A stretch of DNA of 64,000 nt from Obelidium mucronatum (lineage: Eukaryota; Chytridiomycota; Chytridiomycetes; Chytridiales; Chytriomycetaceae): contig JAIVFH010000011.1 in assembly GCA_025765595.1 (NCBI GenBank), positions 186,001 through 250,000 of the forward strand. Direction: 5' to 3'. A program made the translations under genes and the position numbers. Shown piece by piece: positions 45,163 to 54,474 of this stretch; positions within the stretch are counted from its first letter, which is position 1, and the number at the start of each line of letters is the position of its first letter. The notes below the pieces were generated by a model, which made no database searches, was not told the DNA's origin, and saw only the letters and a program-made list of their open reading frames with translations.

Positions 45163-45374
45163 GCAATCCCAGCTCAACCAAGACGCTCAAACACTCCTGG
45201 AATTGGAGACTTCGAAGATGGTGTCGAATTGACAAGTTTGGAGATGGACATTACAGAAGAAAAAGCTCCTGTGTGGTCTGCTGAGCAGAGACTAATCAGT
45301 CGTGACGTTTTGTTTGAATGAAGATAGAATGACATTCAAACAGAGTATCCACTCCTAATTTACCTTTATCGATA

Positions 45375-45973
45375 TCACATCACACCACAGGATGATTCGA
45401 TTGACAATCGGTTCAACAAGTAACTTAACCGACTTACTAAGGCTTTTGTTGGCAGTTCGTGGCGTTCCGCGGCGGGCGGGATTTGCGGCGACGCGTCTTT
45501 TTCGGCGCCTTTTTCGGCGGCGTCTTTTTTCGGCGCCGCGTGCAGCGCCGAGTGCGCGCGCCGCAGCGTTTTGTGCGCCGCGAGACGCTTTTGCATCAAA
45601 GAATTAAAAAGAATAAAAAGAGTCGAAAGAAGAATGAGTCACGTCTTGGCCTTCGCCGTAAAACAAAACACAAAAGACGCACCTCGCTCTCCGCCTTCAT
45701 AAACACCTGCCGCAGCGGACTCTTGGGCGACCCTGCCACAGCGGACGCCACAGTGACGGACCACGGAAAGACGCGGTTCCAGAAGGGACTCGACGGGGTT
45801 GGATTCGGATTCTGATTAAGGTTCTGGTTCTGATTAAGGTTCTGGTTCTGGTTAAGGTTAAGATTCTGGGACTGGGACTGTGTTTCGTCGGTCGAAGAAT
45901 TCGCGGCACTCAGCGCTTCGAGAAGCCGCGGCTTCGTTGGCGTCTGCGGGCGGCCAAACGCGAAGCGGTCCAT
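45375..45973 (-). pseudogene. Truncated TACC 5' copy in unit 4
   Basis: Exon 1 (45973-45683, 97 codons, with an extra Asn-Gln repeat) and a short exon 2 (45587-45375), joined by a 95-nt intron with good splice sites. The potential product is 167 aa, ending in the same foreign tail as units 2 and 3. It keeps the promoter context of TACC. No coiled coil is present. Confidence 0.7.
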
Positions 45974-46092
45974 TGGCGTTGCTTTGTCTCAGAGAGTTTT
46001 TACTTTTTTTGTGTTTTGTGTTTGGCCAAGCAGTGCAAACGGAATACTGAATACTGAACAATACGCTATACTATAGCAACTAATATCTGAAC

Positions 46093-49000
46093 TCAAATAA
46101 AAAAAGAGAAAAGAAACAGCAATCCACTGACACGTGCTTGCACGGATATACTGCCTGATCCCATAACAAAGAGATTGTTTTTGCCCACAACTGGCGTTTG
46201 CGACACTGAAACTGCTGGGGTCACAGCATCTGGTTTCACTGGCTGAACATTAACAGATCCAGCGGCTGTCTGAACGCTCGAAAAGTTGTTGCCCACGGAA
46301 GAACTGCCAACTCCTGCATTGGATCCAGACACCGCAGCACTGCCAGCATTCGCACTCGATTCAACAACCTGAGATCCACCAGAGACTTTGATGATCACAT
46401 CGCTCTGAATAACTTCAGAAGCAACAATGGCAGGAACAGAAATCGGAACGGCGTTCTTGGATCCTTGATTACACAGCTGAGCGACTTGTTCAGATCCATT
46501 CACAATACAAGCGTATACCTGCTGTTGATTTGGTTGGACAGTTGTTGCTCCAATCAAGGGCGTCGAAACTTCTCCTTGCTTGCATTCTTGGCGGATGCTG
46601 TTGGAGTTGTTGACGACACAGAGGAAGCACGTGGATCCTGTTCCGCAGTTGATTGTGAAGGATGACGCGGTTCGTGTGGCGGCGGTGGTTGCAGGAGTGG
46701 CGATGGCGGTGGTGGAAGAGGAAGTGGAAGAAGTGGAGCTGGAACTATTTGCAGTGGTCGAAACTGAATTGCCAGTTGAAACAGTCGATGTAGCAGATGT
46801 AGCAGTTGACAGCTCAGTTGGAGCAGTTGATGTCGCAGATGAACTGATTGACAAAGATGTTGTGCTGGAAGTGGCGGTGGCAGTAGTAGTCGACGCAGTC
46901 AAAACCGTGGAAGCAGTAGTGGTACTCGAAGTCAAGGTTGGAGCAGGACACTTGTTGTTCAAACACGTCCCTCCACCGCTACACTCTCCACAAGAAATGA
47001 CTCCATCGCATCCATCACTCGCGGTCCCACAGTTCAACCCACTCGCGCACGTCTTCAACGGCCATCCGGATCCAGGAAACTCTTTGGCATTCAACGAGAT
47101 TGCTTTCTGGTGGTTTGACACAGCACCGCCAAGACATTTGCCAAAGAGATCGAGAGTTCCTTGACAGAACGAGTATTGAACCAGTGCGTCGACTTTGCAG
47201 GACGGGAAGGTGAAGGATGGGATCGCGAATGAGACGGATTGGGCACGTTTGTTGTTGCTGCGGCGAGCTGCAGGCTTTCCAGTGACGATGGTTGCTTCCA
47301 GGAACGTCTTTCCTCCGTCAAGAGAGACGGAGAGCGCCGTAATGGAGCCTGAATTGCCAGTCCACGTGAAGGTCAAGATTTTGGTTTCGGCAGAGTAGGA
47401 TGCAGCGACTGGGACTAGCAGCGTGGCCTGGATGCAGTGGGTTTGAATGGTTTCGACCTTGTTTTGGTAGCAAAAAAAGAATGGCAGTTAAAATACAGAG
47501 CGCTCCAAGAATCAACCAAAAAAGTACTCACAAAGGTAGAAACGCGGTCAATGTTGGTGGTTGACGACTGGCAGGCTGATGTCGCGCAAGACTTGTATCC
47601 AGTCAAGTTCATGATACTGTCGCAGACGGCAGTAAGATTTGCAGCGGAAGTCGCCGTTTGAAGATCAGACAAAGAGCGAATCTAAGAAAGTGCGTGTTAA
47701 AAAAAAAACCCCGACAGATTTGTGTAAAGTTGGTCTCTTACGTTGGTCAAACAGGATGCAGCACACGTTGGCGACAAGTTGATGACATCAGCGACGAGAA
47801 GCGAAACGTAATCCGAATCTTTCAGCGGCGTTCCACACGTATTTGGCTTGAAGGCGCTACAGACTTGACCTGGAATAGAACAAGTGGCAAGCTGAACAGA
47901 TCCCCCGCATCCATCGTCGACATAACCGCAGTTCATGCTCGCATCCGGATATTTCGTAGTGGGGATACATTGGGCCTTGCAATCGCCATTCACGAGAGTC
48001 TGGCCGTTGGGACACGAACACGGAATTGTAGACCCACATCCGTTAGACGCCATGAACATGTGACCTTCGTTGAAGCCAAAGGAAGAACAAGTCTTTGGGG
48101 TACAACATGAACCATCCTGCTGAAGCGAACGTCCACCGGAACATCCACACGAGATTTGACCTGCACAACCATCCGAAATAGAAGTGCTCCCGGTAATCAA
48201 CCCCAATGAAGAACAAGTCTTTGGAATGCAGCAAGGTGGACAGTTGAGAGTACGCCCGCAACCATCATCGATGGCTCCGCATTTTCCAGAACAGGTTTGT
48301 GAAGGAATACAACAACTACCTAAAGGTTGAGCATTTCCATTGATTGACGCAGCGCAAACAGCGTTAGGATCCGAGCAAGTGCATTCAGACACACTTATTC
48401 CGGTGGAAGTATCGCATAGAGCGTCACCACACCGGAGAGGGGCGTAGTATAATGCAGGTTCTCCCTGACTCGACTTCAATTCCCGACGACAGCGTCTTTC
48501 GCCCATGCCACACCATTGAGGAAATATCGCGATCTCTTCTTTGGATAAAAATTGTATCGGTATGTACGTTGCGCTCGGGAAAAGTGCTTTGACGGCGTCT
48601 GCGGGTTCTGCAGAAAGACAGTCTTTAGAAGTCCTAAACTTGATTGAAAAGTCTGTTCCGTCGAACTTGAAGTGCTTGCCGCATGATGTTGAAGCAAGCT
48701 GCTGTGCTCCGTAGTTTGCATATCCAAACAGACCATATGTTGTAGACAAGGGTACTCTTTCGGGGGAACCAACTGGGACAAAGTCGTAGTCAAGGGTGCA
48801 GCTCTCAGATTCTTTGGAGACAGTAATTATATAGCGATCGAGAGTATTGTGCATCTTGACAGAAGTTAAACCGGTGCCGTACATTGCGTCGAATGGGTCT
48901 TTGTCTGGGCACCAGGGATCGTTGATTCCGGTAGTCCACGAACGAACTTGCCCGCTATTCTGGTTAATAACTTCACGGTTCAGAACAGACAAGCAACGAT

Positions 49001-49397
49001 ATTCAAAACCAGCATTAATGGCAATGCCACAGATTGGAGAGCCGGGATTCAAGTGGTATGTACCATCTGGTGCTTGGATAACTTCATCGATGTACTGCAT
49101 GGTGCAATGCAATTCACCGGTACGGAAGGGAAAAGATATATAACCAGACTCGTTGATCTTCATTTGATCAAACGTGGCAGGAAACGGGAACGAGCATCCG
49201 CTTGGGAAAACAGGTTCAGCCTGGCCCCCAGTAAATGACTTTTGGCATTCAGGCAGCTTTGGAGCTAGCTCTTCGCCCTTCCCAGAGTAGCATGAAATTC
49301 CTCCACCACGCAGGCTGTACGTTCCTGCCGGTATCAAAGTCTCAGCAAGGCTTGGGTTGGCTACAAAGAGGGACAAAAGAAGCAAGAGTAGCAACAT
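46093..49397 (-). CDS. Secreted cysteine-rich, probably GPI-anchored protein, copy 4
   Basis: Exons 49397-47742, 47681-47532 and 47457-46093 (introns of 60 and 74 nt, phase 0) give 1056 aa. Same order of parts as copy 1, with all four exon 1 Cys modules plus the exon 3 module. The ectodomain largely follows copy 2 (TYSLRGG, INESGYISFPF, IQAPDGTYHLNPG), but one block (GCSFPFP) matches copy 1, giving a mosaic look. The Ser/Thr stalk is a few residues shorter than in the others. Hydrophobic tail VSGLLFLFSFFI. Confidence 0.9.
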
Positions 49398-49477
49398 TTG
49401 GAGTTTTTTTTCTTCTTGCCTTTAGAGGTTAGACTCTCACGTATTGATACGTATTCTAAATGAAAAGATTTTTTTGT

Positions 49478-49690
49478 GTCTGACATTGATGAAACAGACA
49501 ATTCCAAGAACCCTTATTTGTGAGAGTACGTTGAACAGCCCAAGTGCTAGATGTTGATGTGCTTAATTTGGATGAAAGAAACACATGTTTTGTTTTCAGT
49601 GTCTCTTGATTTGCTCTCAACGGAAGCCGTTCAGTGAAATATTCTGACTGAAAAGAATTTTTTCTGGCGTCTGAGAGCGGTGAAACAGAC
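49478..49690 (-). promoter_or_regulatory. Duplicated dyad upstream of Cys-rich copy 4
   Basis: GTCTG..CAGAC dyads at 49478-49499 and 49669-49690, about 80 and 270 nt upstream of the ATG. Confidence 0.4.
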
Positions 49691-49793
49691 AATTAAATGA
49701 TTACATCTTACTAATCGTTCCGTCACTTCCTCATCTTTATTTCTAATATTTGTGTCTCAACACAAACACTCAAAATCAACAGTGTTGTGTAAA

Positions 49794-49943
49794 TTATAAA
49801 TAGTAAACGAGAGAAGCAACGCTGCTAAATCCCCTCAGGCAAATCCTCCCCCGAGCAAGGAATAAGTGAGCTGCGCTGCGTGTGCACAAGATGCGAAAAA
49901 CTAAAGCTGCGAGTAAGAGCATGAAATTGGTGGCAGATATCAT
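49794..49943 (-). pseudogene. Frameshifted copy of the small secreted peptide, unit 4
   Basis: One extra A in the GCGAAAA run shifts the frame after about residue 15. The shifted frame runs 49 codons. Confidence 0.4.
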
Positions 49944-50777
49944 TTTGTTGCCAACTGGGCTGCTTTTGTTGTTTTTTTAATCAATGTGTCTAACATGCTG
50001 CTTGGAAAAATTCATTTCGTGTGGCTGACACACATAGTCTCCATTTCTCACCACGCAATGACTGGAATGCCGGTATGGAAGATAAGCAGCGGCCACCCCT
50101 TTTACATGCTCAAAACGGACACGTATTTCTGCCAATTTGATATTTGGATTTCAACCAACAACTCGATGCAGAATTCCCCGTAGGAAATCAGCAAACTCAG
50201 CAACCAGAGTCGCATTTTTGTTGTTGTGAATGTGCCCTCTCGGCGCTTTTCGTAACCATTGAACTTTCGAAATGACAAAAAATTAGTAATTCATTTGAGT
50301 GCGAAAGGCGTGGACTGGAACCTCCAGATCCGATCTCGGCTCTTAACCAGCATCAGTTTCAACGTAAAAGAGGTGGGAATTCGAATGACGGAGAGATAGG
50401 GAGTGGAGGATGACGTGGTGCGCCGTTGCCAGTTGTGGTAATCCCATACCACCATTACTAATACACCTATACTTATTGCCCCATTATTCATGCAACCAGT
50501 ACCAGTATTATTTGTATTTATTCAGTATTACTTAACGATACTCAGCGCCGACAGCCGCGCCGCCTCGAGCAGCCGCCGGTCTTCGCGCGGACTGAAGCGG
50601 CCCTTGAAGACTGTTTTCGGTTAAAGTGTCGATTCGATTCCATCCACTCAACTCTCGTACGCCCCTAATGCGAGCACCGGGTGCGGCACGTCGCGCGGTC
50701 GCGGGCCAGCCGGTCCCGAGTGGGAGTTCTTGATCAGTCGCTGCATTTTTTTATTTCATTTCTTGGTTCTGTTTATT
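49944..50777. other. Unit 4 upstream spacer
   Basis: Counterpart of the spacer in units 1-3, with a 20-25 bp deletion near 50217. No gene supported. Confidence 0.5.
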
Positions 50778-51857
50778 ATGGGGGATGCGCGAACCGAGAA
50801 AAATTCCGAACCTGAAATAACGTAGGTGTGAGTCTCCCACACCTTTTGCTTAACCCACACCTGTTTTGATGTCCCAGCTTCAAACCCCATCACAGATCGG
50901 AAGATTTCCCCATGCTCTTGGCAATTAGTATTGACAGCTTCAGGTAGTGTCACGACATACTTGAAGACTTCAGTGCCAGGATCGTTGGTGAAGTATGAGA
51001 TAATAGCATTGGTGGCCTGGTCCTTCAGAGAATCGTGACCAGCAGGCAGGAATGACTGGGGATTTGTTTCTGCCGGTTGAATGTAGTACGTCAAGGTCTT
51101 TCCATCACTGGAGATTGCAGTGTCGAACAGAGTGTCGTCAACAATACGTAAATAAACAATTAGCTTCATCAAGCCAGTGTTCTCATCCTTAAAACGAATC
51201 AGCTCATGAAGTTGAAGATCACTTGTAAAAGCCTTTGCCGCTTTAACAACGGGCTTGGTGTAAACCAAGCTTTGGACCGGAGTGCTGATGGCGGCGGGTT
51301 TGACGCTTGAGTTTTGAGGGGTTGGCATAGCATTAGATCGCAATAAAGCCACAGTAGAATTCAGGGGGGTGGCAGAGAAGGAAGACGTGGAGGAGGAGGA
51401 AGGTGGGGGTGGAGTTGGAGGGAGACCCAACAACTCGCGCACGGTGGGGAAGTAGTCGTTGTCCTTGTTGCCTCCAGTAGATCCCAGTCGCTCGTTCTCG
51501 TTGCCCTCTTCATCATCATCATCGTCAGGGTCATCGGCGGCACTTAGCTGCATCGGCTCCACATCGTTGCGAGGGTCCCATTCTTCGAAGAAAATAAAAC
51601 AAATTAGGGTTTCCAAACTTCGAAAAGAAATGAAGACACTCACGTGGCTCTTCAGCCAAGCGTTCTCGTACCATTTTAATCTTGCGATTGAGCGTGCATG
51701 GTTTGAAGAGCCGCAGTTGCGGAATGGCATCTTTGACTGGCTTCCCAGTAAGTAAAACTGACCCATCCCTTTCCTTCTTACGCAAAAGATTTGCAATCTG
51801 AAGGGAATGTTCTGGCTTCCACGATTTGTGGTCAAGGTAACACTTTTCTCTTGGCAT
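50756..51857 (-). CDS. Accessory gene of the second Harbinger-type element
   Basis: Exons 51857-51644 and 51582-50756 with a 61-nt intron (GTGAGT..CGAAG), 346 aa. The N-terminus is basic (LRKKERDGSVLLTGK, RLFKPCTLNRKIKMVRER). It is followed by an acidic run (DDPDDDDDEEGNENE), a Pro/Ser linker and a folded-looking C-terminal half. I do not recognise the family. It is divergent from the transposase gene. Its stop codon lies 25 nt outside the terminal repeat, in host unit sequence, so the end of the protein depends on the insertion site unless a further splice (for example at TTATTTCAG) is used. Confidence 0.55.
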
Positions 51858-53622
51858 TTATTTTTGAGCTCATCACTGTTGCACAGCACTGCCCCTTTTA
51901 TATTTTTTTTACTGTTGACTATTGTTGCTGTCATAACGATTCATTTCTTGTCTTATTTGGCTGTTTTCGTATGTTACTAATAGCAATCCAAATTGGAAAA
52001 TTTTTTGACGCAGTGATTCCAAAAAAGTTTTTCTTGAATGAACAATTGACCTCCAACCATCCTTGGATCTAAGTAAGACTGAACCACTGTTTTAAAGAGT
52101 GGGCATTTTTTCTTCTGGGTCACTTCTAAAAAAATTCTAGAAAATATTGCAGGGTTAAGGAATTGTTCACCAACATACTCCCAATATTGGGACATGATGG
52201 CTTTATTTGGTTCGCAATGCAAATAAAAAAAACAAGAAGATTCATTGTTTTGAACTTTTTTGAACTGTCGGAACGCTTTTGTTCATTTTTTCAAGTGGCA
52301 CTTGGCTTGTTTCCAGTGGCACCTCCAGTTTGTCTTGGTTCACTTTGTGTGCTTAACTCCGCCATTCAGTCCAAATGTGACTCATTAGGAGTCACCTTGT
52401 AACACAAGACACTTTCGGCATGTGAGGCTTGTTTGTCTTGTTTTAATTTCCAGAAGTGAGTCATTCTGTGTTGTTGCATCTATTTTTAACTCTGAAAAAA
52501 AAAATGAAAAAATGAACAAGTATGCCACCTGCCGAAGCCAGCACCAGCACCCCCAATCCTGCACAAGTCCCACCATCTATTTGGCTCCAGCAGCGGCAGC
52601 TAATGGTTAGCGCAGCAACAGAGTTCCTTGGCCTCTCTGGTGACTCATTCTACCGCAAGAAGCTTGTCTGGAAGTCTCGCTTTGCAGCCACATTTGGTCT
52701 CTGCTTGGAGTCTGCCGTGGATGTCTGGACAATCATTGCCAAAAAGGTTCTTGCTGATGGTCTTCACAAGGTCCACTTTCTCTGGTGCTTGGTTTATCTG
52801 AAAGAGTATCCAACTGAAAGGTCTGCTGCCGGAAGGTTCAAAACCAGTGAGTCGAACTGGCGTGATAAAGTCCATCGAATGCTGCGAGTCTTCTCCGAAA
52901 TGGATGAGGTTAGTACTTTTATTGTTCCTTGTGTCCTTCATCTTTCAATGCACTGTTCTTCCCCAATAGATTCATTTTGAAGACCGTTTTGAAAACTGGC
53001 ACTGCAAGGCCCCATCATGCTACGTGGATGGAATTGACGTTCTCATCCAAGAGGTTCGTCCGTTCTTCAAAGGCCTTTACAGCCACAAGTTTAAACACGC
53101 AGGCTACCGGTATTAAGTGGCCAGTGCTATTGCTACTTCCAAATTTGTTCACATCTCTGGTTCAGTTCCATGTGGACTCTTCAACGACTTGGCAATGGTG
53201 AAGCGGAGTTTGCTTCCACGGCTTGGGGTTGGTGAGAAGGTTGCTGCAGATGAAGGCTATGTTGGGGTACCTGGAAAAATCATGACGCGACTGAAGGGTA
53301 ATACGGAGGCCATCATTAAGCACAACCACAATCTCAGCATTCTTCAATCGCGCCATGAAACAATGAACGGAAAGTTGAAGGACTTTGGCGTATTGTTTCA
53401 GATGTTTCGAGGGAATCGCGAGGAACATTACCTCGTTTTTCAAGCTGTGGCTCAGATTACACAAGTCAAGATGCGCTGAGAGCCTGCATACAGCATTTTG
53501 GACCGCTTATACTTTTAATTCTTAGTTATCTTTTTGTAATAAAGTAACAATCATGTCTAAAAAGTGGTTTATTTAAATAAAAAGATAGTTCCGCAAAAAA
53601 AAAAAACTGTTCGTGCATCCCC
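50781..53622. mobile_element. PIF/Harbinger-type DNA transposon (2842 bp), ISL2EU-like
   Basis: Inverted ends GGGGATGCGCGAAC and GGGGATGCACGAAC (reverse complement of the right end), flanked by the 3-bp duplication ATG (50778-50780 and 53623-53625), confirmed against unit 3. It contains a DDE transposase gene and a divergent accessory gene. The transposase has one in-frame stop. Confidence 0.88.
52522..53479 (+). pseudogene. DDE transposase with one in-frame stop
   Basis: Exons 52522-52908 and 52970-53479 with a 61-nt intron (GTTAGT..CAATAG), 299 codons. The first catalytic Asp is in CYVDGIDVLIQE and is followed by YSHKFKHAGYRY. A TAA at 53114-53116 stands where relatives have a Glu codon. 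Then come KVAADEGYVG (second acidic residue) and SRHETMNGKLKDFGVL (third, Glu). This spacing is that of IS5/Harbinger-like (ISL2EU) transposases. A single-base change explains the stop, so it may be a recent inactivation or a reading error. Confidence 0.8.
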
Positions 53623-53731
53623 ATGCAAAGAAAAGAAAAAAGGAACATTCATCGTCCGATTGCTTGATTTCAACATTGCCGCCAGTGAGCCTGGATTGCG
53701 AGCCGTAAAACAAAACACAAAAGACGCACCT
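53623..53731 (+). repeat. Remnant of a fifth unit
   Basis: The end of unit 4's spacer (to about 53700) is joined directly to the TACC intron 1 sequence (CCGTAAAACAAAACACAAAA), skipping about 2 kb. It ends at GACGCACCT where Ty3-C begins. This is the right end of the array as visible. Confidence 0.7.
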
Positions 53732-53960
53732 TGTCGTAACCTTAGGGTTAGACATGCGGGATGGGAGGAGCAGGGAGGACGCGGGCTTGGTATGAAGGAG
53801 GGAATAAGGCGGTGCGGCAGGAGATAAGAGAAGAACAATCCAATAAACCATGACTGCCAGAGGACTCCTTGTGCTCATGACCTGCCAAGCCGGCGCCCTC
53901 GCCGCCGCCCCCCAAGCGCCGCCGCGGAGGCACCGTGCCCCCTAAGCCCCGGAGTCCACA
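53732..53960 (+). repeat. Ty3-C 5' LTR
   Basis: 229 bp, TG..CA, ending GGAGTCCACA. It inserts right after TACC-derived GACGCACCT. The target duplication on the far side is lost. Confidence 0.85.
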
Positions 53961-53972
53961 TTTTTTCCTCTG
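53961..53972 (+). promoter_or_regulatory. Primer-binding region of Ty3-C
   Basis: TTTTTTCCTCTGAGTCGTC follows the LTR. TCCTCTG is complementary to CAGAGGA at 53858-53864 in the LTR, 16 nt or so after CAATAAAC. No tRNA-type TGG start. Confidence 0.6.
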
Positions 53973-54127
53973 AGTCGTCTCAATGAGCCTACAGACGGGC
54001 AGATCAGAAAGGCTCAAATGATCAACCCAACACACCGCCGAACCAGCGGTCTAGCGGAAAGAAGCTTTATTATCTCACTGAATTTGAATCAAACTGAGGA
54101 GCCGCAAAGGCTGGATCAGTACGCGGA

Positions 54128-54283
54128 GTCTGTGGTTAGACCAAAAACCAGCGCATCGCAACGCTCGAATTGCCTTTCAGTCTGTGGTTAGACCAAAAAC
54201 CAGCGCATTGCAACGCTCAAATTGCCGGTTAGTCTGTGGTTAGACCAAAAACCAGCGCATTGCAACGCTTGAATTGCTCCGTC
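54128..54283 (+). repeat. Leader tandem repeats of Ty3-C (52 bp, three copies)
   Basis: Starts at 54128, 54180 and 54232 with GTCTGTGGTTAGACCAAAAA. The copies are over 90% alike. They lie in the leader upstream of gag, as in Ty3-A and Ty3-B but unrelated in sequence. Confidence 0.95.
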
Positions 54284-54474
54284 CATGCAGCAAATATCGA
54301 ATAAGGCAAACTGCATATCGCAACACATGAGCTACTTATATTAATCCACACGAATATATTACAAAAAAATGAAAAGAAAAGAAAGAAAAAGAAGAGTCTG
54401 AGCCGAAGAAAGGAGGGAGTTGCCATAAAAGAGCAAACCCTTTTCGTTTTTTTTCCGAGTTTCGTTCCGCCAAA

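Larger units (their letters stand above)
25837..45439 (+). repeat. Tandem unit 3, expanded by Ty3-B and Copia
   Basis: Without Ty3-B (31362-45162 plus 5 bp) the unit is about 5.8 kb. The unit sequence breaks at ..GGATTGCAAT and resumes after the LTR at GCAATCCCAGCTCAACC. Confidence 0.8.
45440..53700 (+). repeat. Tandem unit 4, interrupted by a Harbinger-type element
   Basis: Same order as units 1-3. It is complete as far as the spacer. The unit breaks at TTATTATG and resumes at ATGCAAAGAAAAG after the element. Confidence 0.8.

Noticed and set aside
53748..54035. Minus-strand frame of about 95 codons over the Ty3-C 5' LTR
   Set aside because: It lies across the LTR and PBS, has no homology and no promoter context.
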